In this document: piece after piece, positions 16,849 to 26,413 of the stretch
Numbering within the stretch: position 1 is the stretch's first letter
How the letters are laid out: every line of letters begins with the position of its first letter
Assembly (NCBI RefSeq): GCF_903944925.1
Contig: NZ_CAJATU010000042.1
Coordinates: 310,001-374,000 of the forward strand
Reading direction: 5' to 3'
From: an uncultured Rhodopila sp.
GTDB taxonomy: Bacteria; Pseudomonadota; Alphaproteobacteria; Acetobacterales; Acetobacteraceae
DNA: 64,000 bases
Translations under genes and position numbers: made by a program
Notes under the pieces: model-generated
What the model was told of the DNA's origin: nothing
What the model saw: the letters and a program-made list of their open reading frames with translations, nothing else
Databases searched by the model: none

Positions 16849-18536
16849 ACAACCTGGCGGCCTTACCCATCGCGGGCCTGTCCACGGCCACCCCTGCAAG
16901 CCCGCCGATTGCCGAAACGCTGCAGGTGCTGCTGACCGCCGCCTGGCGTCGGCGCTACCTGATCGTGACGCCGATGCTGTTCCTGCCGGTGCTGGGCGGG
17001 GTCGCCGGCCACTTCGCGCCGAAGACCTACGAAACCAAGATGACGATCCTGATCCAGGAGCCGGGCAAGCTGAACCCGTTCCTGGAGGACCTCAGCGTCA
17101 AGACCAACCTTAAGGACCGCATGCCGGCGCTGTCGTCGCTGCTGACCAGCCGCTACGTGATGCAGTCGGTCGCGGCTGATCTCGGCATGATCCACCCGGA
17201 TTCGAAGGAGAAGCTGATCGACGATGTGGTGGCCGATCTGTCCTCCGCGGTCTCGGTCCAGTTGATCGGCCAGGAACTGGTGGAGCTGCGCTACAAGGCT
17301 GCCACGCCGGCCGGCATCGACACGGTGCTGACGCGGATTGGCAACCGCTTCATGGAGCGGGTGGAGGCACCGGAGGACAGCTCCATGCGGAACTCGGTCT
17401 CGTTCCTGGACAAGGAACTGGCCGATGCGCGCAAGCGGCTGGAGGACGCCGAAGCCGCGGTTGCGGAGTACCGCAACAAGAACGCGCAGTCACTGCCCGA
17501 CCAGCGAGCCGGCAACCTGCAGCGGCTTGCCACCCTGCGCGATTCGCTGGCCGAGCATGAAGTGAAGCTGGTTGGCGCGCAGACCGATTTCGACACGACC
17601 CGCGCGCGGCTGTCGCAAACCGACCCGGTCATCGGCAGGCTGGAGCAGGACATCGTCACCACGCGCGGCGATCTTGCGATGCTGCGCAGCCGCTACACCG
17701 ACGAGCATTCGAAGGTGCAGGCGGCGCTGCGTACGTTGCAGCGGCTGGAGGACGAGCGCGCCCGTCTGGTCGCTTCCGGGCAGCAGGCGGCTCCGGTCGA
17801 TGTCGATCGGATGTGGAACATGGCGGCGGTGGCACGCAAGGAAGGCGACGGATCGCAGCCGTTGCTGGTGTCGCAGGTGGCGATGCTGGAAGCGGCGCGC
17901 ACGCGGCTGCAGGAGGTGCAGAGCGAAACCGAGAACCTGCGCCGCTCGGTTGCCGAACTGTCGATCTATGTCGAGGCTTCGGGCGATGTGGAACGCGAGC
18001 TGGACAAGCGGCAGCGTACGGTGACCGAGACGCTGGACCTGGTGCAGTCGTTGCAAAAACGCTTCGAAATGGCCAAGGTGACCGGGGAGCTGTCGCGGTT
18101 CCAGGCGCCGGAGCGGATCAAGGTCATCGACAAGCCGGCGGTGCCGACGAAGCCGATGAAGCCTTTGACCATCCTGTTCGCCGTCGGCGGGCTCGTCGGC
18201 GGGCTGTTCCTCGGGGCCGGCCTGGCCGTGCTGCTGGAGCTATCGGACACCACCGTGCGGCGGATCCGGCAGATGGAGAAGCTGACGGGCGTGCCGGTGC
18301 TGGGACGGCTGGCGGTGGCGGAGGGGGCGATCGACGCGCTTAAACCGGTCGATCTTCCCGCCGGGAAGCCGTTTGCCGCGAGGATCGCCGGGTTCGCCGA
18401 TGGGCTTGACCAGGCGGCCATCCGGCAAGGGTTGCTCCGCGCCATGACGGCAGCGCAGGCCGTCGCCGGCTCCTTGAGGTTGGCCTTTGCGCGCATGGCA
18501 GCGGCAATCCGGCGGCGCGGGATCCGGCGCAAATAG
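16845..18536 (+). CDS. Wzz/GumC-like polysaccharide co-polymerase (chain-length protein)
   Basis: This 563-residue protein has the layout of a polysaccharide co-polymerase: a cytosolic N-terminus, a membrane segment near residues 38-58 (YLIVTPMLFLPVLGGV), a long periplasmic coiled-coil region, and a second membrane segment (ILFAVGGLVGGLFLGAGLAV) near residues 442-463. The Wzz domain begins YETKMTILIQEPGKLNPF and includes TSRYVMQSVA. No C-terminal Walker-A tyrosine-kinase domain is present, and the protein ends in a basic tail. It would set chain length for an exported polysaccharide. Start 16845 overlaps the lipoprotein stop; the upstream in-frame extension is rejected. Confidence 0.88.
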   Translation: MNNLAALPIAGLSTATPASPPIAETLQVLLTAAWRRRYLIVTPMLFLPVLGGVAGHFAPKTYETKMTILIQEPGKLNPFLEDLSVKTNLKDRMPALSSLLTSRYVMQSVAADLGMIHPDSKEKLIDDVVADLSSAVSVQLIGQELVELRYKAATPAGIDTVLTRIGNRFMERVEAPEDSSMRNSVSFLDKELADARKRLEDAEAAVAEYRNKNAQSLPDQRAGNLQRLATLRDSLAEHEVKLVGAQTDFDTTRARLSQTDPVIGRLEQDIVTTRGDLAMLRSRYTDEHSKVQAALRTLQRLEDERARLVASGQQAAPVDVDRMWNMAAVARKEGDGSQPLLVSQVAMLEAARTRLQEVQSETENLRRSVAELSIYVEASGDVERELDKRQRTVTETLDLVQSLQKRFEMAKVTGELSRFQAPERIKVIDKPAVPTKPMKPLTILFAVGGLVGGLFLGAGLAVLLELSDTTVRRIRQMEKLTGVPVLGRLAVAEGAIDALKPVDLPAGKPFAARIAGFADGLDQAAIRQGLLRAMTAAQAVAGSLRLAFARMAAAIRRRGIRRK

Positions 18537-18574
18537 CAATGGGCCGGCGGTGCCGGTCGTGAAGGAACTGCCGC

Positions 18575-19684
18575 ATGGGGTACGCTGCGAAAGCACATCC
18601 GATCGTTCACGTCGTGCAGCATCTCCGCCCCGGCGGGCTGGAGGTGATGGCGCTGGAACTCGCGCGGGCGCAGGCGCGCATCCATCCCACCCTGGTCGTC
18701 AGCCTGGACGGCGATCTGGAGACCACGCTCGATTGCTGGCCCAGGCTCCAAGCGCAGCGGGACCAGTTGGTCTTCATGGGCAAGGAACCCGGCGTCGACC
18801 TGGCTTTGCCGCTGCGGCTGCGGGCGTTGTTCCGGCGCCTCGGCGCCATCGGCGTGCATACGCATCATATCGGGCCGCTGCTGTATGCCGGTCCCGCCGC
18901 CCGGCTTGCCGGCGTGGCACACCGTGTCCATACCGAGCATGACGCCTGGCATCTGCAGGATGCAAAGCGCCGCCGCATCGTGCGGCTGGCCCTGGCGGCG
19001 GCAAAGCCGATCCTGATCGCCGATGCGCCGCATGTCGCTGATGCGGTCGCCCGGGCGTTGTCCTGCCCGCCGCCGCGCGTGATCCTGAACGGCGTGGATA
19101 CCGAGCGGTTTGCACCCGGCGACCGCATCGCGGCACGGCGCGGGCTTGGTCTGCCGGAGCACGGCCGGATCATTGGCATCGCCGCCCGGCTGGAGCGGGT
19201 CAAGGGAGTCGATCTGGCGATCGACGCGCTGGCCGCGGTGCCCGATGCGCTGCTGGCGATCGCCGGAGGCGGGTCGGAGCGGGAGAGTCTCCAGGCACAG
19301 GCTGCCTCGCTTGGACTGGAGGAACGGGTGCGGTTCCTTGGCCATGTCGATGACACGGTGCGGCTGTATCGCGCGATCGACCTGCTGTGCCTGCCGTCGC
19401 GGGCCGAGGGCCTGCCGCTGGCGCTGCTGGAGGCGCAGTCCACCGGCGCCCGGGTGGTGGCGATGCGCGTCGGCGGTGTCCCTGCGGGAGTCGATCCGGA
19501 GACCGGCGTGCTGGTCGATCCGGAGGAACCGGGCGCCCTGGCGCGGGCCTTGCGCGATGCCGTGCGTGAGGACATCGGCATCCGCCTCAGCCCGCGCCCC
19601 TTTGTGGAGCGAACCGGCAGCCTGGAGGCTATGGCCTCGGCCTACACGGCGTTGATGCTGGGGGAAGCGAAGTCAAATGGCTGA
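18575..19684 (+). CDS. glycosyltransferase family 4
   Basis: This 369-residue GT-B glycosyltransferase has the GT4 signature. The N-terminal acceptor domain contains VVQHLRPGGLEVMALELA and HTHHIGPLLY. The donor domain contains VILNGVDTERFAP, GIAARLERVKGVDLAI and the EX7E-type region SRAEGLPLALLEAQSTG. It would extend a lipid-linked glycan in the cytosol. An AAGGA sits just before the ATG at 18575. It closes the polysaccharide block, 38 bp after the Wzz-like gene, and is followed by decayed sequence. Confidence 0.92.
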   Translation: MGYAAKAHPIVHVVQHLRPGGLEVMALELARAQARIHPTLVVSLDGDLETTLDCWPRLQAQRDQLVFMGKEPGVDLALPLRLRALFRRLGAIGVHTHHIGPLLYAGPAARLAGVAHRVHTEHDAWHLQDAKRRRIVRLALAAAKPILIADAPHVADAVARALSCPPPRVILNGVDTERFAPGDRIAARRGLGLPEHGRIIGIAARLERVKGVDLAIDALAAVPDALLAIAGGGSERESLQAQAASLGLEERVRFLGHVDDTVRLYRAIDLLCLPSRAEGLPLALLEAQSTGARVVAMRVGGVPAGVDPETGVLVDPEEPGALARALRDAVREDIGIRLSPRPFVERTGSLEAMASAYTALMLGEAKSNG

Positions 19685-19862
19685 TTGGCATTGCCGCGAC
19701 CACTGCGGTTATGGCGGACTGAGGCCAACAGGCATTGGTTAAAGCGGCTTGCGGGCCGCCCGCCGCCTCATCGCCACGGTGCGCGAAGCAAGCCAGGAAC
19801 TGATGTCGATTAGCGGGCGGACGCGCGAAATTTGCTATTGGCGTGGGTTCAGGACCGGATTG

Positions 19863-20090
19863 CGTGTGCTGTTCGATGCGCCGACATCCGCGCTCGATCC
19901 CGAACTGGTGGGCGAAGTGCCCGACGTCATCAAGGAACACGCCCGTTCCGGCACCACCATGATCATCGTCACGCACGAAATCGGTTTCGCCCGCGAAGTC
20001 GACGGCGCCGTGGTCTTCATGGATGCCGGCGAAATCCTCGAAATCGGCCCGCCCGCGCTGATCTTCAATGATGCTCTGAAGGAGTTTTCC
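19863..20090 (+). pseudogene. remnant of amino-acid ABC transporter ATP-binding subunit (GlnQ/HisP-like)
   Basis: The translated frame contains the C-terminal half of a polar amino-acid ABC ATPase: VLFDAPTSALDPELVGEV (Walker B and D-loop, with the catalytic Glu of DEPTSALD changed to Ala), IIVTHEIGFAREV (H-loop) and VFMDAGEILEIGPP. Walker A, Q-loop and the LSGGQ signature are missing; the 110 bp upstream do not encode them. It is fused in frame to the next remnant. The missing N-terminal half and the mutated Walker B Glu make this a non-functional fragment. Confidence 0.8.
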
Positions 20091-20572
20091 ATGTTTCTCA
20101 CGCGACGCTCGGCCGTCACCGGCCCGGCCCTGTTCGCAACAATGTCGGCGCGCGCCTTCGACCGCGGTCTTGAGCAGCCCGGACGCCTGCACACAAGCAG
20201 GAACGATGCAGCCATCGCGCTGATCCCGAGGGGTTTCCCCTTTGTTACGCCAGGCAGCCTGACGGTTGGCATCCATCCCAACAACCCGCCAATCAGCACC
20301 TACGCAACGGACGCCCGCACCAGCGTCGGATTCGATCCCGACCTGATCACCCTGACGGCAAGACCCGGCTCGCCGGCACCATCAGCGGCGGTTGGCCGCG
20401 CACGGCCGAAATCGCGGTGACCACCCGCAAGGGCAGCGGACTGGCCGACGCGCTGACCGACGCGGTCAACGGCCTGATCGCCAACGGCGCCCACGCGAAA
20501 TTGCTGGACCGCTGGAGCCTCGGTTCGGATGCGATCGAAAAGTCCCGGACCAACCCGCCCGGCCTGCCGCAG
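20091..20572 (+). pseudogene. remnant of amino-acid ABC transporter substrate-binding protein
   Basis: A start MFLTRRSAVTGPALFATMSA resembles a signal peptide and is followed by the N-lobe pattern GSLTVGIHPNNPPISTYATD and GFDPDL. At about 20348 the homology jumps to the C-terminal end in another frame (DGKTRLAGTISGGW, then TTRKGSGLADALTDAVNGL and LLDRWSLG). The central 120-150 residues are therefore missing and the join is out of frame. The 3' end runs into the convergent binding-protein gene. Both remnants came from one transporter operon; its permease genes are not recognisable here. Confidence 0.78.
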
Positions 20573-20573
20573 A

Positions 20574-21512
20574 TCAGCGGGAGATATCGGTCACGAACGC
20601 GGCGATGTCCGGCCGGGCCGGAATGATCCGGTTGTCCACATACCAGTCGGCGATATGCCCGATATGCTCCGCCTCAGCCGAACCGACGGGGCCGAGTGGG
20701 TCGGTGTTGTATTCGCCCAACCTGCCCGCCACCCCGGCGGGAAGTCCGAGTTCGCGCACCCAGATCTCCCCCGCGTCCTGCTTGTGCGCCTGCGCCCAGG
20801 CGTTTTCCGAACGCAGCACATCGAACACCGCCGCCACCACGGCGCGGTGCGCCTGAAGAAACGACTGGCTGACGAAGTAGGCGACGGCGTTTTCCGACCC
20901 CGCCTGCTCGCCGTCCGCCAGCAACCGCGCGCTGCCGTTTCCCAAAACCACCGAGAGGAACGGGTCCCATGTTGCCCACGCATCGACGTGGCCGCCGCTC
21001 AACGCACTGGATGAATCCGGTGGCGCCAGATAGGCGCGGGTCACCCGGTCCACCGGAACGTTTGCCTTGTTCAACGCCCGCACCAGCAGATATTCCCCGG
21101 TGCCGCCGCGGTTCACCGCCACCGTGCGGCCTTGCAGATCGGCGACGCTGCGTAGCGGCGAATCGGCGCGCACGACGATGCCTTCGTCCCCGGCCGATTG
21201 CGCCTGGTAGGCGAACATTACCAGCTTCACCCCGCCAGCCCGCGACGTAATGAATGAGGTCGAACTGCCGACGGTCAGGTCTATGGCACCGCCGTTCATC
21301 GCCTCCACCGCCGGGGCGGCGGCGGCGAACGGTCCCGCCCAGGAGACTGTGACGCCGCGCGGCTCCAGCGCTTTTTCCAGCGATCCGTGCGCCTTCGCCA
21401 GGGTCAGGTCGTTGGTGCCCTTCAGGTAGCCGATGCGCAGGGTGACCGCCGGCTCCTGCGCCCGCGCCAACGAAGCCAACAAGAACAGCAGGATCGCAAC
21501 CCGAAAGAACAT
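20574..21512 (-). CDS. ABC transporter substrate-binding protein (SsuA/TauA/NrtA-like)
   Basis: This 312-residue exported protein has a signal peptide MFFRVAILLFLLASLARAQ and the type-2 periplasmic-binding fold of the sulfonate/nitrate/taurine group (TLRIGYLKGTNDLTLAKAHG, DLTVGSSTSFITS, DLQGRTVAVNRGGTGEYL, HVDAWATWDPFLSVVLG). Start 21512 follows AAGGAT; a longer in-frame reading into the upstream gene is rejected. It sits 10 bp after a flavin monooxygenase, as in sulfur-scavenging loci. No cognate permease or ATPase gene lies in the window, so it must share a transporter encoded elsewhere or be an orphan. Confidence 0.85.
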   Translation of the reverse strand: MFFRVAILLFLLASLARAQEPAVTLRIGYLKGTNDLTLAKAHGSLEKALEPRGVTVSWAGPFAAAAPAVEAMNGGAIDLTVGSSTSFITSRAGGVKLVMFAYQAQSAGDEGIVVRADSPLRSVADLQGRTVAVNRGGTGEYLLVRALNKANVPVDRVTRAYLAPPDSSSALSGGHVDAWATWDPFLSVVLGNGSARLLADGEQAGSENAVAYFVSQSFLQAHRAVVAAVFDVLRSENAWAQAHKQDAGEIWVRELGLPAGVAGRLGEYNTDPLGPVGSAEAEHIGHIADWYVDNRIIPARPDIAAFVTDISR

Positions 21513-21522
21513 CCGAAAATCC

Positions 21523-22851
21523 TTACGCTGACGGCCGGGCAAGCCCGAGATGATCCCGCAATGTCGCTCCGGTATACTCCGTGCGGAACAGGCCGCGCCG
21601 TTGCAGCTCCGGCACCAGCAGCCGCACGACGCTTTCCAGGCCGCCCGGGAAATACGGGACCTGCAACATAAATCCGTCGCAGGCACCGGCCTCTTGCCAT
21701 TCCTGCATTCGGTCCGCCACCGCAACCGGCGTGCCGGTGAAGCCGAACGTCGTGCGTCCGGCACCGTAGCGCTGGCCAAGCTGCGAGACGGTCAGGCCGG
21801 TGCGGCGGGTCAGCTCCACGACCTCGCGGAAATGGCCCTCGACGCCGGGCGCCGCAAGATCCTCCGGCAGCACCTCGTTTTGCGGCAGCAGCGACAGGTC
21901 GATCCCGAGGTGATACGACAGCGTCGAAAGCCCGGCCTCCGGCAGGCTCAGCGACGACAGCAAGTCCTGCTGCGCCTCCGCCGCATCCACGCTTTCCGCA
22001 ACGACTGGCGCGATCCCCGGCAGCACCTTCAAGGTATCCGGATCGCGGCCGAACCGTTCCGCCCGCGCCCGCAGGTCCGTGCGGAACTCCCGCGCCAGCA
22101 CAGGATCGCCCGGCGTCACGAATATCACCTCCGCCCAGCGCGCGGCGAAATCGCGGCCGCGGTCGGAGGCTCCCGCCTGCACGAACACCGGCCGCCCCTG
22201 CGGCGATCGGCTGACATTCAACGGCCCCTGGACATTGAACCAGCGACCGGAATGATCCACCCGATGCACCCGCGCCGGGTCCGCAAATACCGGTGTATGG
22301 CGATCGCGGACAAGGGCGCCATCCTCCCAGGAGTCCCAGAGCGCGCAGGCAACCTGCATGAACTCATCGGCGCGGTCGTAGCGCTGCTCGCGGGAAAGCT
22401 GCTCGGTCCGCCCGAAATTGCGCGCCTCGGCATCCTGGAACGACGTAACGATATTCCACGCGGCGCGGCCGTTGCTGAGGTGATCCAAGGTCGCCATCGC
22501 CCGCGCCAGGATATACGGCTCGAAATACGTCGCCGACAAGGTGCAGCCCAGGCCGATATGCTTCGTTGCGCCGGCAATGATCGACAGCACCACCAGCGGG
22601 TCCAGCCGCAATGCCCCCAGCGCCCCGTAGCGCAGTTGGCTGTCGAGACTGTCGCCCAGACGGTCCGGCACGGCCAGGATGTCGGGCAGGAAGACCAGGT
22701 CGAAACGGCCCTCCTCCAGCAGGCGCCCCAGGGTCTGGTAATACTCCGCGGACAGCAGATCGCCCGCGGCCTGCGGATGCCGCCAGCCGCCATGACTGCC
22801 GGAAACCGGCCCGGCCGAGGCGAAAACGGCAAGGTGCAGGGGCTTTGTCAT
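21523..22851 (-). CDS. NtaA/SnaA/DszA-family flavin-dependent monooxygenase
   Basis: This 442-residue luciferase-like TIM-barrel enzyme uses FMNH2 supplied by a reductase and O2 to oxidise a small organic substrate. Characteristic elements are the GGWRHPQA start region, FDLVFLPDI, TKHIGLGCTLSATYFEPY, LDHLSNGRAAWNIVTSF, and ARNFGR. Family substrates include nitrilotriacetate, EDTA, dibenzothiophene sulfone and pristinamycin. Pairing with a sulfonate-type binding protein hints at sulfur or nitrogen scavenging. A second family member lies at 36.0-37.4 kb with the same C-terminal LVPELQRRGLF element. No flavin reductase is adjacent. Confidence 0.9.
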   Translation of the reverse strand: MTKPLHLAVFASAGPVSGSHGGWRHPQAAGDLLSAEYYQTLGRLLEEGRFDLVFLPDILAVPDRLGDSLDSQLRYGALGALRLDPLVVLSIIAGATKHIGLGCTLSATYFEPYILARAMATLDHLSNGRAAWNIVTSFQDAEARNFGRTEQLSREQRYDRADEFMQVACALWDSWEDGALVRDRHTPVFADPARVHRVDHSGRWFNVQGPLNVSRSPQGRPVFVQAGASDRGRDFAARWAEVIFVTPGDPVLAREFRTDLRARAERFGRDPDTLKVLPGIAPVVAESVDAAEAQQDLLSSLSLPEAGLSTLSYHLGIDLSLLPQNEVLPEDLAAPGVEGHFREVVELTRRTGLTVSQLGQRYGAGRTTFGFTGTPVAVADRMQEWQEAGACDGFMLQVPYFPGGLESVVRLLVPELQRRGLFRTEYTGATLRDHLGLARPSA

Positions 22852-22922
22852 GCGCTGTATCCCTTACCCGGTGCGTGATACACGATGAACTCCCCCAATT
22901 GTCGCCTCGCGCCGAACCTGCC

Positions 22923-24167
22923 ATGAGCCTCAGCATGGATCGCCCGTCAAGCCAAGCCCTCACCGCCGATATGCCGCTCCGCCGCGGCGCGCTGCCGATA
23001 ATCCTGCTGCTCAGCGCCGCCACCGGCATCTCCGTCGGCGTGCTGTCGCTGGCCCTGCCGCTGTTCGCCCTCAGCCTTTCCGCCACCGCCGCCCAGGTCG
23101 GCCTGATCCGCGCCGCAGCCGGCATCGGCTTGCTCTGCGCGGTGCTTCCCGCCGGTTTCCTGGTGGACAGGTTCGGCTCCAAAGCCATGTTCCATGCCGG
23201 CAGCCTCGGCATGGTCTTCAGCGTCATCGCCTACCGTTTCTCGGCCGAACCCGCCGCGCTGATCGCGATCGCGGTGTTCGAGGGCGGCTTCCGCTGCCTG
23301 GCGTTCAACGCGCTGACCGCAACGTTCCTGCAAGCCCTGCCGCGCTTCGGCATGAAAACCGTCGGCTGGTCCAAGGGCGCGCTGTCGTTGGGACTGAGCT
23401 TCCTCGGTCCGCTGCTGGCCGGGGCGCTGCTCGGCATCGCCGATTTCCACACCGTCTTCGCGGCGGTGGTCGTCCTGATGCTGGCACCCAACGTCCTGAT
23501 GACGCTTGTCGGCGACGGGCCGCCGCGCCGCGCCGGGACGGGCGGAGCATTGGCCTCGGTCCTCAGCCATGGCGGCGAGATCGCGGCCCTGCTGAGGCAA
23601 CCCAACGTGGCCGCCTGCCTGGCGGCCGAGGCGCTGGTGGCCGCGACGTTCTCCGCTTTCGGCACCTTCATCGTGGTGCTCGCCGTCTCGGCGCTGGGCA
23701 TGACGCCGATGACCGCCTCCATTCTGGCGGCGACCGAGGGCGCGGCCTTCATCATCACCGTGTTCGCGTTCGGCGGCCTGATCCAACGCCTGTCACACCG
23801 TGCGGCGGTGCTGGTGGGCGCCGGCATTTCCGCGCCGAGCCTGGCCTGTCTGTCCGGGTCCGGTGCGGTGCCGGTGCTGTTCGCCGCCGCGCTGACCCTG
23901 GGCTGGGGCCTGGGCCTGGCTTCGCTTGTCACGACCTCCCGCGCCGGGACGCTGCCGGGGGAGAAAGGCAAGGTCGCCAGCCTGTTCATGGCTGCGGCCG
24001 GCCTCGGCATCGCCATAGGTCCGGCGTTCGGCGGCTCGGTGGCGGCCTGGTTCGGCGTCCGGGCGGTGTTTGCCGCTTTCGTTCCGCTTTACGCGCTGCT
24101 GGCTGCATCGGCATTGGGCCGGGCGCGAAAAGGCGGCCGCTGGCGCCGCCTGGCTAAGCAGCCGTAG
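22923..24167 (+). CDS. major facilitator superfamily transporter
   Basis: This 414-residue protein has about twelve hydrophobic segments. The MFS motif-A region is seen as [14 protein letters not shown] after the second helix. The N-terminal half begins [22 protein letters not shown], and the C-terminal half has [27 protein letters not shown]. It is divergent from the monooxygenase with 71 bp between starts, which suggests shared control, for example export of, or uptake for, the oxidised compound. The ATG at 22935 is an alternative start. Direction and substrate are unknown. Confidence 0.85.
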   Translation: MSLSMDRPSSQALTADMPLRRGALPIILLLSAATGISVGVLSLALPLFALSLSATAAQVGLIRAAAGIGLLCAVLPAGFLVDRFGSKAMFHAGSLGMVFSVIAYRFSAEPAALIAIAVFEGGFRCLAFNALTATFLQALPRFGMKTVGWSKGALSLGLSFLGPLLAGALLGIADFHTVFAAVVVLMLAPNVLMTLVGDGPPRRAGTGGALASVLSHGGEIAALLRQPNVAACLAAEALVAATFSAFGTFIVVLAVSALGMTPMTASILAATEGAAFIITVFAFGGLIQRLSHRAAVLVGAGISAPSLACLSGSGAVPVLFAAALTLGWGLGLASLVTTSRAGTLPGEKGKVASLFMAAAGLGIAIGPAFGGSVAAWFGVRAVFAAFVPLYALLAASALGRARKGGRWRRLAKQP

Positions 24168-24183
24168 CCCCGGCCGGACCGGT

Positions 24184-25131
24184 TCAACCCGGCCGGGCCG
24201 ATCGCGATGCCACAACCGACCTTACCCAGGCGCACGCCTCAGTGATGGCGGCACCGGCCTTGTCCACCACGCCCGGCCAGAAGAAGAACCCGTGGTTCAC
24301 CCCATCCCACCGTTTCATCCGGGTCGCCACCCCGGCCTGCTGCAGCCGTTGCGCGTAGTATTCGCCTTCGTCGCGCAGCGGATCGTATTCCGCGGTGATC
24401 ACCAGGGCGGCCGGCAACCCGCTCAGGTCCGCCGCCCGCATCGGACTGGCATGCGGGTGCGCCGCGTCCCGCGCATCGGCCAGGTAGTGGTCCCAGAACC
24501 AGATCATACCGGCGCGGGTCAGCCCGTAGCCCTCGGCATTTTCGGTCATCGACGGCGTGCCGGGTTCGTAGTGATCCGTCACCGGGTAAATCAGCAACTG
24601 GCCGAGCAGCTTCGGGCCGCCCTTGTCGCGGATGCGCAGGGCTGTCACCGCCGCCAGATTCCCCCCGGCGCTGTCTCCCGCCACAATCACGCGTCCGGGA
24701 TCTGCTCCCAGCGCCGCTGCATTCGCCAAAGCCCAGCGAGTCGCCGCCAGGCAGTCATCCGTCGCGGCCGGGAACTTCGCTTCCGGCGCCAGGCGGTAGT
24801 CCACCGAGACCACGACGCATCCCGATCCGGCGCACAGGTTGCGGCACATGCGGTCATGCGTATCCAGGCTGCACACCACGAAGCCGCTGCCGTGGAAGAA
24901 CACCATCAGCGGAAACGGCCCCCGACCCAGCGGCGTGTAGACACGCAGCGCCAGCGAACCGCCCGGCCCCTGCATGTCGCGATTGACCACCCGAGCGATC
25001 TCGGGCGTGTGCAATCCGGGGAAATCCCGCGCCGCAAACTGCGCCCGCGCCTCTGCCACCGTCAGCGTGTGCAGCGGCGGCAGCGCGGCGCCGAGATCGA
25101 GCAGCATCCGAATCTGAGGATCGACCGGCAT
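24184..25131 (-). CDS. alpha/beta hydrolase, HSL (hormone-sensitive lipase) family esterase
   Basis: This 315-residue carboxylesterase has the HSL-type oxyanion motif FFHGSGFV (HGGG variant with Ser) and the nucleophile elbow GDSAGGN. The acid is in [11 protein letters not shown] and the catalytic His in NHGFFFWPG. The family hydrolyses short acyl esters in the cytosol. The start at 25131 lies 2 bp after the thiolase stop, so the two genes form an operon. The frame remains open upstream over the thiolase gene, which is rejected. Confidence 0.9.
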   Translation of the reverse strand: MPVDPQIRMLLDLGAALPPLHTLTVAEARAQFAARDFPGLHTPEIARVVNRDMQGPGGSLALRVYTPLGRGPFPLMVFFHGSGFVVCSLDTHDRMCRNLCAGSGCVVVSVDYRLAPEAKFPAATDDCLAATRWALANAAALGADPGRVIVAGDSAGGNLAAVTALRIRDKGGPKLLGQLLIYPVTDHYEPGTPSMTENAEGYGLTRAGMIWFWDHYLADARDAAHPHASPMRAADLSGLPAALVITAEYDPLRDEGEYYAQRLQQAGVATRMKRWDGVNHGFFFWPGVVDKAGAAITEACAWVRSVVASRSARPG

Positions 25132-25133
25132 TG

Positions 25134-26336
25134 TCAGGCCACCTCGAACAGGCCGGCTGCGCCCATGCCGCCGCCGACGCACATGGTCACCACCACGAAC
25201 CGCGCGTCGCGCCGCCGCCCCTCGATCAGCGCATGTCCAACCATCCGGGCGCCGGACATGCCGTACGGATGGCCGATGGCGATCGCGCCGCCGTTGACGT
25301 TCAGCCGATCGGCGTCGATGCCGAGGCGGTCGCGGCAATACAGCACCTGGCAGGCGAAGGCTTCATTCAGTTCCCACAGATCGATGTCCTCGACCCGCAG
25401 GCCATGCTTGTCCAGCAGCTTGGGCACGGCGAAGACCGGGCCGATGCCCATCTCGTCCGGGGCGCAGCCTGCCACCGCCATACCGCGATAGATGCCGAGC
25501 GGATGCAGGCCGCGACGCGAGGCTTCCGCCTCCTCCATCAGCACCGCGGCGGAGGCGCCGTCGGAAAGCTGCGAGGCATTGCCGGCGGTGATGAACTTGC
25601 CCAGCTTCACGACCTGGCCGTTGGCGAACACCGGCTCCAGCCGTGCAAGGCCGGCCAGCGTGGTTTCCGGCCGGTTGCCTTCGTCCTTCGTCAGCGATAC
25701 CGGTTTGCGGCTGACCTCCCCGGTGGCCTTGTCGGTGACCAGCATGTCCGTTGCAAGGGCGACGATCTCGTTGTCGAAGCGGCCGGCCTGCTGCGCCGCC
25801 GCGGTGCGCTGCTGGGAGCGCAGCGCGTATTCGTCCTGCGCCTCGCGCGGGATCTTATAGCGCTCGGCCACCAGTTCCGCGGTCTCGATCATCGTCATGT
25901 AAAGGCCCGGGACCCGGGCGAGCAGCTCGGGGTCCTGGCCGCGGCTGCGGTTGATCGCGTTGGTCTGCACCAGCGAAATGGATTCCAGGCCGCCGCCGAC
26001 GGCGATCTGCATGTCGTCATGGATGATCTGCTTCGCCGCGGTGGCAATCGCCATCAGGCCGGAGGCGCACTGGCGATCCACCGACATGCCGGGGACGGAC
26101 TCCGGCAGCCCGGCGCGCAACGCGGCCTGGCGGGCGAGGTTGAAACCCTGCGCGCCCTGCTGCAGCGCGGCGCCCATCACGACATCCTCGACCTCGGCCG
26201 GATCGACCCCGGCCCGCTGCACCGCCTGAGCGATGACATGGCCGCCGAGCGCCTGGCTCTGGGTGTCGTTGAACGCGCCGCGATAGGCGCGGCCGATGGG
26301 CGTGCGGGCGGTGGAGACGATGACGGCGCTACGCAT
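25134..26336 (-). CDS. acetyl-CoA acyltransferase (thiolase)
   Basis: This 400-residue thiolase cleaves 3-ketoacyl-CoA or condenses acetyl-CoA. The acyl-accepting Cys90 is in VDRQCASGL, the second site is [17 protein letters not shown], and the active-site Cys near the C-terminus is in [11 protein letters not shown]. The N-terminus [16 protein letters not shown] is typical of FadA/AtoB-like enzymes. It precedes an esterase by 2 bp, so a small acyl-degradation operon is likely. The gene is not next to a fadB partner. Confidence 0.95.
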   Translation of the reverse strand: MRSAVIVSTARTPIGRAYRGAFNDTQSQALGGHVIAQAVQRAGVDPAEVEDVVMGAALQQGAQGFNLARQAALRAGLPESVPGMSVDRQCASGLMAIATAAKQIIHDDMQIAVGGGLESISLVQTNAINRSRGQDPELLARVPGLYMTMIETAELVAERYKIPREAQDEYALRSQQRTAAAQQAGRFDNEIVALATDMLVTDKATGEVSRKPVSLTKDEGNRPETTLAGLARLEPVFANGQVVKLGKFITAGNASQLSDGASAAVLMEEAEASRRGLHPLGIYRGMAVAGCAPDEMGIGPVFAVPKLLDKHGLRVEDIDLWELNEAFACQVLYCRDRLGIDADRLNVNGGAIAIGHPYGMSGARMVGHALIEGRRRDARFVVVTMCVGGGMGAAGLFEVA

Positions 26337-26413
26337 CCCGGCGTTTCCTTTTGGTTGTTTGCGGCAGTATGGGCAGGATGCCGGCCGATTTGAAGTCTCG
26401 CGCTGGCAGGGGG

